Origin: Mucilaginibacter sp. L3T2-6
GTDB taxonomy: Bacteria > Bacteroidota > Bacteroidia > Sphingobacteriales > Sphingobacteriaceae
DNA: 64,000 bases
Direction: 5' to 3'
Assembly (NCBI RefSeq): GCF_030519355.1
Contig: NZ_JAUMKC010000021.1
Location: forward strand, 44,225-108,224
Shown here piece by piece: positions 15,865-25,686 of this stretch. A program made the translations under genes and the position numbers. The notes beneath the pieces were generated by a model that saw only the letters and a list, made by a program, of their open reading frames with translations, was not told the DNA's origin and did not search any database. Every line of letters begins with the position of its first letter. The stretch's first letter is position 1.

Positions 15865-18765
15865 ATGTTACGTGTCGATAGCAGCAAGCCTTGCCAGATT
15901 ATTTATGCCATTGCCAAACATGAATATTTATCGTACGTAATTGAACCCCACGTAGTTCAATTGAACCCCAATGGCGAATTTTCGCTTACCTACCAGCGCC
16001 TTTTTTCAAATACCGCTAAAGAGTTTGCCCACTATGCCGACGAGCTGGATATTAAACTAATTAAAGTACTTGAGGAAATGGAGCAGGGAAACCTGATTAA
16101 AAAGTTTTACAAAAAGCCTATCCGTCCGTTTGAGTTTTTTACCAAAGTATTTAACGACCAGCTTTTTGATATGCTGCGTCCGAAAATAGAAAAACGAATG
16201 GCCGAAGCGCTGGCGTTGCTGAAGGACAAACCCCTGTACCTGATGAGCAAAGAGGGCTATCCTGCCGAGCGCAAGCTGCAAATGGCTGCGGAGCCGGCTT
16301 CGGTACTGTTTCATTTCAGGCGCAATGAAGAGGAAATACGCTATTTCCCTACCATTAAATACCAGGGTATGCGTATTGAGTTTATGTTTAAAAATGCCGA
16401 GGTTGTCTGTAACCACCCGGCATGGATGCTGCTTGATGACACCCTTTACTATTTTGAGAAAGAGATTGAAGGTAAAAAGTTGGTGCCATTTTTAAACAAG
16501 CGGTATATAGCTATTCCCAAAACTTCCGAGCACTCGTATTTTGAAAAGTTTGTAGCGCCGCTTATCGAAAAACACCACGTGTATGCCGAAGGCTTTACCA
16601 TCAACACTGAAAAATATGATGCCCGGCCGGTAATTAAACCGATTTACATAGAAGGCGGCACGTCGCAGATCCAGCTTTATTTTAAATATGCGGGTTACGT
16701 TTTCCCTTACGGTGATGAACGCCTGATTTCGGTGCGAATGGAAAAAAATGGCGATGATTATACTTTCCACCGTATCAAACGATCGGTTACGTGGGAGAAA
16801 AATAAGTTCGCGCAGCTGGAGGCGCTTGGATTGAAAACGGCATCTGCCATGTTTAAAAACCTGGAAGTAGCTGTTAACGACGATGAGGACAATAACTCAT
16901 TTTCGGTGTTCGAATGGATTAACCAGCATTATGATAAGCTGGTAGCCGAAGATTTTGAAATTGAGCAACCGGATTCCCGCGATCAGAAACGCTATGTATT
17001 CGGCGCCAGCAAGATTGACCTTACTGTTTCGGAGAATAACGACTGGTTCGACATTGAGGCCATCGTATATTTCGGTTCCTATAGCATACCTTTTATCCAG
17101 CTAAAAAATCATATCCTTAACCGCAAGAAAGAATTTTTGCTGCCCTCGGGAGAGATTGCCATTATTCCTGAGAAATGGTTCTCCCAATACGGTAACCTGC
17201 TGCACTTTTCTGATGGTGATACCGCTATCAAATTGCGCAGACAGCACATCGGCCTGGTAAATGCCCTTGAGGAAGGCGAAATGGCCAGCGTTACGATGAA
17301 CAGGAAGCTGCAGAAGCTGCTTGACTTTGACGAACTGGAGGATGTGGCTATGCCTCAAAATTTCGCGGGCGATTTGCGTCCTTACCAGAAAGCTGGCTAT
17401 AACTGGTTTCACTTTTTAAAAGATTACCATTTTGGCGGCTGCCTGGCAGATGATATGGGCCTGGGTAAAACTATACAAACCCTGGCATTGCTGCAAAAGC
17501 ATAAAGAAGATACGGAGGCCGCGGGTGGCAAAGCTACTTCGCTGGTGATTATGCCCACATCGCTTATCTATAACTGGCTTAACGAGGCTAAAAAGTTCAG
17601 TCCGCAATTAAGGCTGATGGTGCATACCGGTACATTTCGGTATAAGTCGCCGGAGGTGTTTGTCAATTATGATGTAGTAATAACCACTTATGGTATTATA
17701 CGTATAGATATCGATCTGTTCAGTAACTACTTTTTCGATTATGTCATCCTGGATGAGAGCCAAAACATCAAAAACCCTTCCTCAAAATCGTTCCAGGCGG
17801 TACGGCAATTAAAATCACGTTTTAAGCTGATATTGAGCGGAACGCCGGTTGAAAACTCGGTAAATGATTTATGGACACAAATGTCGTTCATCAATCCGGG
17901 TTTGCTTGGTGCGCAGCAATTTTTCCTGAATGAGTTTGTAACGCCGATTGAAAAGAAAAAGGATGAAGATAAAGCCCGTAAGCTGCAGGCCCTGATCAAG
18001 CCATTTGTTTTACGCCGCACCAAGGAGCAGGTGGCAACCGAGCTGCCGCCTAAAACTGAAAATCTTTTCTATTGCCAGATGAGCGAAGAGCAGGCCGAGG
18101 TTTATGAAAACATCAAGTCTGAATATCGAAACGAGCTTTTAAAAAGCCTGGAAGAAGGTACCTTCGCCAAAACGCAGATTCACGTTTTGCAGGGTCTTAT
18201 TAAACTAAGGCAGATTGCCAATCACCCGGTAATGATAGACGATGATTACGAGGGTGACTCTGGTAAATTTGAGAACGTAGTGCATACCCTTGCCAATGTG
18301 CTGGAGGGTAAACATAAAGTGCTCATCTTTTCTCAATTCGTAAAACAGCTGAATATTTACCGTCAATATTTCGACCGTGGAAAAATTACTTATGCCTATT
18401 TGGATGGCAGTACGCAAAATCGCGGCGATGTAGTGAAACAATTCCAGGAAGATGAAAAAACACGGGTATTCCTGATTTCGATAAAAGCAGGCGGGGTAGG
18501 TCTTAATCTTACTGAAGCAGATTATGTTTTTATCCTCGACCCATGGTGGAATCCTGCAGTCGAGCAACAGGCTATAGACCGTACCCACCGCATTGGCCAA
18601 ACTAAAAACGTGTTTATTTACAAATTCATTACAAAAGATACCGTCGAAGAAAAAATTCTTGCCCTGCAACAGCGCAAGCTAAGTGTGGCCCGCTCGCTGA
18701 TCACCACAGAGGAAAGCTTTATCAAATCGCTTTCGGTGGAGGATATTAAAGAGATTTTGGGGTGA
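15865..18765 (+). CDS. SNF2-family DEAD/DEAH-box helicase
   Basis: A 966-residue ATP-driven translocase of the bacterial SNF2/RapA group, acting on double-stranded DNA or on protein-DNA complexes such as stalled RNA polymerase. The C-terminal half holds the motor: Walker A in DDMGLGKTIQ at about 535, the DESQ form of the Walker B box, SGTPVENSVNDLW (motif III), LRRTKEQV, and motifs V-VI in IKAGGVGLNL and QAIDRTHRIGQ. The N-terminal 500 residues are beta-rich and conserved in this bacterial subfamily but have no assigned function. No zinc-binding SWIM motif was found. The gene is monocistronic. Confidence 0.93.
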   Translation: MLRVDSSKPCQIIYAIAKHEYLSYVIEPHVVQLNPNGEFSLTYQRLFSNTAKEFAHYADELDIKLIKVLEEMEQGNLIKKFYKKPIRPFEFFTKVFNDQLFDMLRPKIEKRMAEALALLKDKPLYLMSKEGYPAERKLQMAAEPASVLFHFRRNEEEIRYFPTIKYQGMRIEFMFKNAEVVCNHPAWMLLDDTLYYFEKEIEGKKLVPFLNKRYIAIPKTSEHSYFEKFVAPLIEKHHVYAEGFTINTEKYDARPVIKPIYIEGGTSQIQLYFKYAGYVFPYGDERLISVRMEKNGDDYTFHRIKRSVTWEKNKFAQLEALGLKTASAMFKNLEVAVNDDEDNNSFSVFEWINQHYDKLVAEDFEIEQPDSRDQKRYVFGASKIDLTVSENNDWFDIEAIVYFGSYSIPFIQLKNHILNRKKEFLLPSGEIAIIPEKWFSQYGNLLHFSDGDTAIKLRRQHIGLVNALEEGEMASVTMNRKLQKLLDFDELEDVAMPQNFAGDLRPYQKAGYNWFHFLKDYHFGGCLADDMGLGKTIQTLALLQKHKEDTEAAGGKATSLVIMPTSLIYNWLNEAKKFSPQLRLMVHTGTFRYKSPEVFVNYDVVITTYGIIRIDIDLFSNYFFDYVILDESQNIKNPSSKSFQAVRQLKSRFKLILSGTPVENSVNDLWTQMSFINPGLLGAQQFFLNEFVTPIEKKKDEDKARKLQALIKPFVLRRTKEQVATELPPKTENLFYCQMSEEQAEVYENIKSEYRNELLKSLEEGTFAKTQIHVLQGLIKLRQIANHPVMIDDDYEGDSGKFENVVHTLANVLEGKHKVLIFSQFVKQLNIYRQYFDRGKITYAYLDGSTQNRGDVVKQFQEDEKTRVFLISIKAGGVGLNLTEADYVFILDPWWNPAVEQQAIDRTHRIGQTKNVFIYKFITKDTVEEKILALQQRKLSVARSLITTEESFIKSLSVEDIKEILG

Positions 18766-18951
18766 TGTTCCAAAACCTATACATCTTGAGGCTTAAACTT
18801 TTTATAAACCCGGAACTTCTGTTTTAACTCGAAATATTATCCAGGAAATTAAACAAGATAGACAGGTAAAAAATAATTGAGCCATGCAACCTGTCTCGTT
18901 CCGAATATTCGTACACCCTGTTACCATCGGGGAGCGTCTTTTTGTAATTTT

Positions 18952-19461
18952 TTAAATCCAGCCAATAAAAACCCCAAAAATTCCTCCTAAAACCGCAGCC
19001 AGGTAACCTATTATGATCCAGTTTGTCTGCGGTTTATCAGGCTGCTTTAATTGCTCAATCCTTTTTTCTTCAATCTCCTTTAATTGTTTATCGCTTAATT
19101 CTCTTCCCCGTTCAGCAAGCAACTTTCGGGCAAGCTGAACATCAAATACATTCCATTCATCGGCCTTAGCAATAACATCCATCAATTCTTCATTGGTAAA
19201 GGCTAACAGGTAATAGCCGGCATTCACCTCCTCAAGACTTTTTTCTATATCCCGTTTTAGTAAATCATTTATCTTTTCAAAATCTTCGGGCCTTACTTTT
19301 ACTGCGTATTCTTTTGTGTCGGTATATGAAAACGCCGGGTTAAAAACCAAATCCTCTTCTTGTAAAAAATAAGCAACATTATTTTCATCCAGCAACTCAG
19401 CAAGATCGTTTGCCAACGCTATATCGTTAAATTTTTTATAGGTGATAAATTCAGGTTCCAT
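18952..19461 (-). CDS. DUF2007-like protein with C-terminal membrane helix
   Basis: A 169-residue protein. Residues 1-75 resemble DUF2007, a ferredoxin-like fold (FITYKKFNDIALANDLAELLDENNVAYFL, split here: FITYKKFNDIAL then ANDLAELLDENNV) proposed to bind ligands. A charged helical middle follows (about 90-145), and a glycine-rich hydrophobic C-terminus (about 147-169) forms one tail-anchor helix. The topology suggests a cytosolic domain tethered to the inner membrane. The function is unknown. It is a single gene convergent with the SNF2 helicase. Confidence 0.72.
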   Translation of the reverse strand: MEPEFITYKKFNDIALANDLAELLDENNVAYFLQEEDLVFNPAFSYTDTKEYAVKVRPEDFEKINDLLKRDIEKSLEEVNAGYYLLAFTNEELMDVIAKADEWNVFDVQLARKLLAERGRELSDKQLKEIEEKRIEQLKQPDKPQTNWIIIGYLAAVLGGIFGVFIGWI

Positions 19462-19645
19462 GCTGTTGACATATAGTTATCACGCAATTTATAAATTAGT
19501 TCCATATCAAATACATTTTGAGCCTTGCGCAAACAAATTCACCCAACTTTGGTTTTTTGATACACTTATTTAACTGCTTATAAAACCAGCATAAAGACAC
19601 AAAATAACTTTCAGACGTTTGACAATGGTAAAACCACAAAAACTA

Positions 19646-19672
19646 TGGTCTATGGCCCATGGACTATGGACA
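19646..19672. repeat. CTATGG word palindrome
   Basis: The words ATGGTCTATGG and CCATGGACTATGG face each other. Related words occur at 15692-15716 and form a perfect palindrome at 62730-62784. Confidence 0.5.
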
Positions 19673-19704
19673 TATTTCCCTAACATTGCAAAAACATTCT
19701 GCCT

Positions 19705-20679
19705 TTGACTGCCCGCGGTAAAAAACTACTCTCTTATCTCCTCAAATTCGGTATCCTGGTACTTGCGGCGTGGTTTATCTATTACCGCATCTTAAAAAAT
19801 CATGATAACATTGCCAATTTTGAGCGACTGGTTGCACATGTAACTTATAATAAAGTGCTTTTTACCATGATTGGCGTGGTGCTGTTAATGGTAGTTAACT
19901 GGGTATTGGAATCTTTAAAATGGTGGCATCTTACCCGAAGGCTTGCACCAATGCCGGTTTGGAAAGCCATTGAGGCGGTTTTCTGCGGACTCACCTGGGC
20001 CGTATTTACCCCAAACCGTATCGGCGAATATGGCGGTCGTGTAATGTTTTTACCTAACCGCAAGCGTATTCACGGGGTGTTTGCTATGGCAGTGGGGGCG
20101 TTCGGGCAAAACGTTATCACCAACGTTTTGGGGGCCGGTGCATCTATCTGGTTCCTCTATACATTTATACATCCGAAAGACTGGATCATGATAGGCTCAA
20201 CATTAATAGCCGCCGGGTTTATGGCGATCATGCTAACGTTTTACTTTAATATCAGGTGGATGGTACGGCTGCTGAACCGTATAAAATTTCTGCATAAATA
20301 TCACCGGTTCTTCGATATTATGGGCACCTACAAAACCAGGCAACTGCTTAAGATTATGTGGTTTTGCCTGGCGCGCTTTTGTACGTTTACCTTTCAATAT
20401 TACCTGGTGATACACCTGCTTATCCCACAGATACCTTTATATGAGCTTTCGTTGATGATGTTTGTTTTCTTTTTTATTCAATCAGCCATACCTTCGCTTG
20501 ATGTGGTGGACATCGGTGTGCGAAGCATCACTGCAGATAAGCTTTTCAGCTATGTCACAGATCAGCATCTGGCTATTATTGTGGCAGTTTCGATTATCTA
20601 TATCACCAATATGATTATTCCTGCTGCTTTAGGTTCTATATTTGTTTTTAAACTGAAATTTTTTGACCGTAATTCTTAG
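19705..20679 (+). CDS. Flippase-like membrane protein (UPF0104/LPG synthase TM family)
   Basis: A 324-residue polytopic inner membrane protein of the lysylphosphatidylglycerol synthase transmembrane family, with about eight hydrophobic helices and the family segment TPNRIGEYGGRV at about 99-110. Members without the synthetase domain are thought to move or modify lipids; here the next gene, a GT2 glycosyltransferase, overlaps by 17 bases, so the two probably act together on a lipid-linked sugar. The start is a TTG at 19705, with no ATG nearby. The TTTG of a weak -7 box (TGCCTTTG) contains that TTG, so either the start or the promoter assignment needs care. Confidence 0.8.
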   Translation: MTARGKKLLSYLLKFGILVLAAWFIYYRILKNHDNIANFERLVAHVTYNKVLFTMIGVVLLMVVNWVLESLKWWHLTRRLAPMPVWKAIEAVFCGLTWAVFTPNRIGEYGGRVMFLPNRKRIHGVFAMAVGAFGQNVITNVLGAGASIWFLYTFIHPKDWIMIGSTLIAAGFMAIMLTFYFNIRWMVRLLNRIKFLHKYHRFFDIMGTYKTRQLLKIMWFCLARFCTFTFQYYLVIHLLIPQIPLYELSLMMFVFFFIQSAIPSLDVVDIGVRSITADKLFSYVTDQHLAIIVAVSIIYITNMIIPAALGSIFVFKLKFFDRNS

Positions 20680-21793
20680 TACTGTTTCACTCCTGCTAAC
20701 CGGCTTGTTCATTTGCGTGTTAGCTTTTATTATTATCGGCTGGAATGCCATCAGGCGTCCGCGCATTAAATTTTCGGGTTTTACTACCAGGGTTACGGTA
20801 ATGATTGCCGCGCGGAACGAAGAAGAAAGCATCCATTTAACCATCAATGATATACTGGCCCAGGATTACCCCAGGCATCTTACCGAAATAATAATTGTTG
20901 ATGACCACTCTACTGACCGGACATCCGAAATAATAGCCGGTTATGCCGATCGCGGGGTTAAGCTTTTACAGCTGAACGAAGATAAGCCGCTAAATTCTTA
21001 TAAAAAAAAGGCGATAGCGGAAGCCATAAAACTGTCAAACGGGGAACTGATGGTAGCCACCGATGCGGATTGCCGTATGGGGAGTAAATGGTTATCGTCT
21101 GTAGTGGGTTATTATGAGGAAGAACATCCGCTGATGATATCATCGCCGGTGAGTTATTTCGAAGAAAAATCGGTATTTGAGCGCATGCAGTCGCTGGAAT
21201 TTCTTTCGCTTATTGCTACCGGAGCCGCGTTTATCGGGAATGGTCATGCGTCAACCTGTAACGGGGCGAACCTGGCTTACCGGAAAGATGTTTTTTACGA
21301 AGTGGGTGGCTTTAAGGGCATCGATGACCTGGCCTCTGGCGATGATGAGCTTTTATTGCAAAAGGTAGCGGCAAAGTATCCCGGCCGAATCGGTTTTTTA
21401 AAGTGGTACGACGCTATTGTGTACACGCATGCCAAGCATAACCTGCAAAGTTTTATGCAGCAGCGTCGTCGCTGGGCTTCTAAATCGGTAAAGTATAAGG
21501 ATAAGAAGGTGGTAGCCCTGGTGATAGGTTTATGGCTGTTCAACTTGTCAGTATTAGTTAATTTATTACTTGGCATTTACGATATTCATTTTTTAAAAAT
21601 TTCGGCGCTGCAATATCTGATAGTTATTTTGGCAGGCGTTGCCTTGCTGTTACCGGTAACTGTTTTTTTCAGGCGAAAACTATTGATGTGGGTACTGCCG
21701 ATATTTATTCCGCTGTATTTCGTCTACTTTGTTTACATAGGTGTGTTAGGTAATAAAGGCAAGTATGTTTGGAAGGGAAGGCTGGTAAATTAA
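20663..21793 (+). CDS. Membrane-associated family 2 glycosyltransferase
   Basis: A 376-residue GT2 enzyme that transfers a sugar from a nucleotide-activated donor to a membrane-linked acceptor. One membrane helix precedes the catalytic domain (about 5-27) and three follow it (about 285-370). The GT-A motifs are visible: AARNEEESI (about 51), VDDHSTDR (about 77), the DxD-like ATDADCR (about 129) and the late QRRRW (about 265). It starts with a TTG inside the end of the flippase-like gene (17-base overlap), a sign of translational coupling. The sugar and acceptor are unknown; a glycolipid or surface polysaccharide is likely. Confidence 0.88.
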   Translation: MTVILSTVSLLLTGLFICVLAFIIIGWNAIRRPRIKFSGFTTRVTVMIAARNEEESIHLTINDILAQDYPRHLTEIIIVDDHSTDRTSEIIAGYADRGVKLLQLNEDKPLNSYKKKAIAEAIKLSNGELMVATDADCRMGSKWLSSVVGYYEEEHPLMISSPVSYFEEKSVFERMQSLEFLSLIATGAAFIGNGHASTCNGANLAYRKDVFYEVGGFKGIDDLASGDDELLLQKVAAKYPGRIGFLKWYDAIVYTHAKHNLQSFMQQRRRWASKSVKYKDKKVVALVIGLWLFNLSVLVNLLLGIYDIHFLKISALQYLIVILAGVALLLPVTVFFRRKLLMWVLPIFIPLYFVYFVYIGVLGNKGKYVWKGRLVN

Positions 21794-21945
21794 ATGTTTT
21801 GGGTTAAAAAGAACCCGATAGTGATGTAACAATGCATCTCTCCTCAAAAAAGACAAATCCGCAAACAATAACTATTTAAAATACTTTTTTATTATCATAT
21901 TTGAGTGATAACCATTACCGATTAACCGATAACTAAATACTACTT

Positions 21946-23682
21946 ATGCAGGAATTAGACCCGGCCATTTTGCAAAAGGCCAACGCTTGGCTACAAGGCG
22001 GCTATGATGATGATATTAAGAAACAAATACAGTCGCTGCTGGATAATAAAGCTTACACCGAACTTACCGACTCTTTTTACCGCGACCTTGAATTTGGTAC
22101 AGGCGGCTTGCGCGGCATAATGGGGCCGGGCACCAACCGCATGAATAAGTACACTATTGGCGCAGCGACACAGGGGTTAGCTAATTACCTGAAAAAAACT
22201 TATCCCGGCGAAAAAGTAAAGGTTGCTATAGCACATGACAGCCGTAACAATGCGGACTTCTTTTCTCGCATTACTGCGGAGGTGTTTTCAGCTAATGATA
22301 TCCATGTTTATTTCTTCAAAGCTTTAAGGCCTACACCTGAGCTGTCGTTTGCGGTGCGTGTGCTGGGTTGCAAAAGCGGGGTAATGCTTACCGCGTCGCA
22401 TAACCCAAAAGAATATAACGGTTATAAAGCTTATGGTGCAGACGGTGGCCAGTTTGTTGCTCCGCACGACAAGGCCGTTATGGATGAAGTAGCAGCTATT
22501 AAGAGTATCAACGATATTAAGTTCAATCGCGTTGACGCCAATATAGAAGAAATAGGAGAGGAGCTCGACGAGCAATATCTGAGCGCTATTGCCAAATTGT
22601 CCGTCTCGCCGGAAGCTATAAAAAGGCAAAAAGATTTAAAAATAGTTTATTCGCCGATCCACGGGACTGGTATCACGCTCGCACCGCAGGCTTTAAAGCG
22701 TTTCGGGTTTGAGAATGTGATATTGGTTGACGAGCAGATTACGCCTGACGGTAACTTTCCAACCGTTGTATACCCCAACCCTGAAGAAAAGGAAGCGTTG
22801 ACCCTTGCCCTTAAAAAAGCCCAGGAAGTTGATGCTGACCTGGTACTGGCCACTGACCCTGACGCCGACCGCGTGGGCATAGCCGTTAAAAATACTGATA
22901 ACGAGTTTATCCTGCTGAATGGTAACCAAACCGGCGCCATGCTGATTAACTACCTGCTGACCGCCTGGGAAGAGAAGGGCAAGCTAACCGGCAAGGAGTA
23001 TATTGTAAAAACTATTGTTACCACCAACCTGATTGAGGAAATTGCCAAAGCCAAAAATGTTACTTATTACAACACGCTTACCGGCTTTAAATACATTGGC
23101 GAACTGATGACGCATTTTGAAGGCAAGCAAACCTTTATTGGCGGTGGTGAGGAAAGCTATGGCTACCTAATCGGAGAATTGGTACGCGACAAGGATGCCA
23201 TTGTATCAAGTGCATTTATTGCAGAAATGACAGCTTACTACAAAGACAAAGGCAGCAGCCTGTTTGAGGCGCTGATAGATACTTACGTGCAATATGGCTT
23301 TTATAAAGAAAAGCTGATTTCGCTTACCAAAAAAGGAAAGACCGGTGCAGAGGAGATAAAGGAAATGATGGAGAAATTCCGCAGCAATCCACCTGTAAGT
23401 CTTGGCGGCTCAAAAGTGGCAACGCTAAAGGATTATGAAAAAGGAATAGAAACTGATTTACTGAATAACACCACCAAAAAAATCGAACTTCCAAAGAGTG
23501 ACGTACTGCAATTTATTACAGAAGACGGCACCATCGTTTCAGCACGCCCCTCGGGTACCGAGCCTAAGATAAAATTCTATTGCAGTGTTAACACCAAATT
23601 AGCCAGTAAGGAGGCTTATGCCCAAACAGATAAACAGCTGGACGAAAAGGTGAATAACGTGATGAAGGATTTGGGGGTGTAA
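21946..23682 (+). CDS. Phosphoglucomutase/phosphomannomutase family phosphosugar mutase
   Basis: A 578-residue alpha-D-phosphohexomutase that interconverts 1- and 6-phosphosugars through a phosphoserine. All four domains show their motifs: the catalytic Ser151 in TASHNPKEYNGYK, the metal-binding DPDADR (304-309), the sugar-binding GEESYG, and the phosphate-binding RPSGTEPKIK near the C-terminus. The length and the N-terminal extension before the first domain match the long PgcA/PGM2-like group, which acts on glucose, mannose or pentose phosphates. It is monocistronic, and a long palindrome (23689-23781) follows the stop by seven bases. Confidence 0.93.
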   Translation: MQELDPAILQKANAWLQGGYDDDIKKQIQSLLDNKAYTELTDSFYRDLEFGTGGLRGIMGPGTNRMNKYTIGAATQGLANYLKKTYPGEKVKVAIAHDSRNNADFFSRITAEVFSANDIHVYFFKALRPTPELSFAVRVLGCKSGVMLTASHNPKEYNGYKAYGADGGQFVAPHDKAVMDEVAAIKSINDIKFNRVDANIEEIGEELDEQYLSAIAKLSVSPEAIKRQKDLKIVYSPIHGTGITLAPQALKRFGFENVILVDEQITPDGNFPTVVYPNPEEKEALTLALKKAQEVDADLVLATDPDADRVGIAVKNTDNEFILLNGNQTGAMLINYLLTAWEEKGKLTGKEYIVKTIVTTNLIEEIAKAKNVTYYNTLTGFKYIGELMTHFEGKQTFIGGGEESYGYLIGELVRDKDAIVSSAFIAEMTAYYKDKGSSLFEALIDTYVQYGFYKEKLISLTKKGKTGAEEIKEMMEKFRSNPPVSLGGSKVATLKDYEKGIETDLLNNTTKKIELPKSDVLQFITEDGTIVSARPSGTEPKIKFYCSVNTKLASKEAYAQTDKQLDEKVNNVMKDLGV

Positions 23683-23688
23683 AGTAAT

Positions 23689-23781
23689 TCTGAACCGGAA
23701 TTGATAGAATTGAGTTATTAGCAGAATTTTAAATCATGCATGTCATGATAAATTCTTTAATTCTATCATTTCCGGTTCAGA
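23689..23781. repeat. Palindromic word-repeat element with AATTCT words
   Basis: Arms of 23 bases at 23689-23711 and 23759-23781 are inverted repeats with one mismatch; each contains GAACCGGAA next to GATAGAATT or its complement. The loop repeats the words AGAATT and AATTCT. It lies between two genes on the same strand. Confidence 0.8.
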
Positions 23782-23788
23782 CAATTCT

Positions 23789-23796
23789 CATCTTTG
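23789..23796 (+). promoter_or_regulatory. -7 promoter element abutting the helicase start
   Basis: CATCTTTG (one mismatch to TAnnTTTG), ending three bases before the ATG at 23800. It begins inside the tail of the preceding repeat element region. Confidence 0.45.
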
Positions 23797-23799
23797 TGC

Positions 23800-25686
23800 A
23801 TGCCCTATTTTAAAAAGCTGCTTGATCTGCTAAAGATCGAGCGTGAGGAAGACCGCAATAATTACCTTAAACTTACTGAAAGCACTTCCATAGCCGACCG
23901 CCGTGCAAACGGACTTACGTGGTACCCGGTAGCTATCCGCGGTTCTGAGCCAGGTCGCGGAGACTATTTAACGGTTGAGGTAGAGCGTCCTTCCCACCAG
24001 GATGTTGCGCATCAATTCAGGTTTGGAGTGCCCGCCGCACTGTTTTCTAATCACGATCCCCAAAAAGACCGCGTGGAGGGAACTATTACTTATCAAAGCG
24101 GCAACCGTCTTAAAATTACTTTATTTACTGAAGAATTACCTGACTGGAGCCGCGATGGCAAGCTGGGCGTTGAGTTGCTGTTTGATAATAACAGCTACGA
24201 CGAAATGCAGAACGCACTTAAACAGGCAACGGCCAGTAAGGAAAAGCCTGAAGGAACGCTGATCAGGATACTCACTGGCGAGGCATCGCCGCAATTTTTC
24301 TCTAAAATTACTTCACCTGCACTGCCGGGGCTGAATCAATCACAGCAAGCGGCGGTTCATCAAATACTTTCGGCGCAGGATTTGGCTATCGTTCACGGCC
24401 CGCCGGGCACGGGGAAGACGACAACGTTAGTACAAGCGATCAAGGCACTAGTCGCACAGGACAAGCAACAGGTATTGGTTGTCGCCCCAAGCAATACAGC
24501 CGTCGACTTATTGAGTGAAAAGCTGAGTAATGAGGGCTTGAACGTTTTGCGCATCGGTAACCCGGCAAGAGTATCGGAGAGGCTGATGTCGCTTACGCTG
24601 GATAGCAAAATGGCGGAGCACAGCTATGAGAAAGATGTAAAAAAACTGAAGAAGCAGGCATCGGAATACAAGAACATGGCACATAAATACAAGCGTAATT
24701 TCGGCAAGGCGGAGCGCGACCAGCGCAAAGCCTTGTTTGACGAAGCGCATAAAATAATGAGGGAGGTGGATAAAACCGAGCAATTCATTACCGATGACCT
24801 GGTTGCTAAAGCACAGGTAATTGCTGCGACGCTCATCGGCGCTAATCATTATACTGTCAGGGATGTAAAATTCAATACGGTGATTATCGACGAAGCCGGC
24901 CAGGCGCTCGAGCCCGCCTGCTGGATACCGATACTGAAAGCGCAAAAGCTCATCATGGCCGGCGACCACATGCAGTTGCCGCCAACCATCAAATCCAACG
25001 AAGCGGCAAGGGGAGGATTAAACGCAACCTTACTTGAAAAATGTGCCGCTCTTTATCCTGAAGCAGTCACTTTATTGGATGAACAATACCGTATGAATGA
25101 AACTATTATGGGCTTTTCGTCCAAGGAGTTTTATGATGGGCGATTGAAGGCGCATACATCCGTGGCAAATCAGCTATTATTTCCAGGTGATTTACCTTTT
25201 ACTTTTATCGATACGGCGGGCTGTGGTTTTGATGAAAAACTGGAAGGAACCAGTTCAGTAAACCCTGAGGAAGCCGCATTTCTAGTAAAGCATTTAACGC
25301 AATTGGCAGATAAATTAGTTGGGAATACTTTTCCGGCCGTTGCCGTAATATCGCCCTACAAAGAACAGATCCGCATCCTGCAGGAGTTGGTTGCAGAATC
25401 TGAAACTTTAAAGTCGTTCGGCAACAAAATATCAGTCAATACCATCGACAGTTTCCAGGGGCAGGAGCGGGATGTGGTCTACATCAGCATGGTTCGCAGC
25501 AATACAGGCGGTGACATTGGTTTCCTTTCAGATATTCGCCGAATGAATGTAGCCATAACACGCGCCAAAAAAAAGTTGGTGATGATCGGCGATAGCTCAA
25601 CCCTCTGTAATTTCCCGTTCTATGCTGATTTGATCAGGTATGCGGAAGAGGCCGGCGGGTATAAAAGCGCGTGGGAATTTATTTGA
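23800..25686 (+). CDS. UPF1/IGHMBP2-like superfamily 1 helicase
   Basis: A 628-residue SF1B nucleic acid helicase. Motifs in order: Walker A HGPPGTGKTTT (about 202), VVAPSNTAVD (motif Ia), IIDEAGQALEP (Walker B, about 362), GDHMQLPPT (III), DEQYRMNE (IV), TIDSFQGQERDVV (V) and VAITRAKKKL (VI). A charged coiled-coil insertion (about 270-330) interrupts the first RecA domain as in IGHMBP2 and UPF1. The N-terminal 140 residues form a beta-barrel-like domain. I chose the ATG at 23800; an upstream TTG at 23794 would overlap the promoter box. An A8 run at 25566-25573 lies near the C-terminus. Confidence 0.9.
   Translation: MPYFKKLLDLLKIEREEDRNNYLKLTESTSIADRRANGLTWYPVAIRGSEPGRGDYLTVEVERPSHQDVAHQFRFGVPAALFSNHDPQKDRVEGTITYQSGNRLKITLFTEELPDWSRDGKLGVELLFDNNSYDEMQNALKQATASKEKPEGTLIRILTGEASPQFFSKITSPALPGLNQSQQAAVHQILSAQDLAIVHGPPGTGKTTTLVQAIKALVAQDKQQVLVVAPSNTAVDLLSEKLSNEGLNVLRIGNPARVSERLMSLTLDSKMAEHSYEKDVKKLKKQASEYKNMAHKYKRNFGKAERDQRKALFDEAHKIMREVDKTEQFITDDLVAKAQVIAATLIGANHYTVRDVKFNTVIIDEAGQALEPACWIPILKAQKLIMAGDHMQLPPTIKSNEAARGGLNATLLEKCAALYPEAVTLLDEQYRMNETIMGFSSKEFYDGRLKAHTSVANQLLFPGDLPFTFIDTAGCGFDEKLEGTSSVNPEEAAFLVKHLTQLADKLVGNTFPAVAVISPYKEQIRILQELVAESETLKSFGNKISVNTIDSFQGQERDVVYISMVRSNTGGDIGFLSDIRRMNVAITRAKKKLVMIGDSSTLCNFPFYADLIRYAEEAGGYKSAWEFI

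Noticed and set aside
15865..18765. The SNF2 helicase as part of a DISARM or other defence system
   Set aside because: No DISARM, phage-exclusion or methylase genes are adjacent; the neighbours are housekeeping genes, and stand-alone SNF2 helicases of this kind are common in Bacteroidota.
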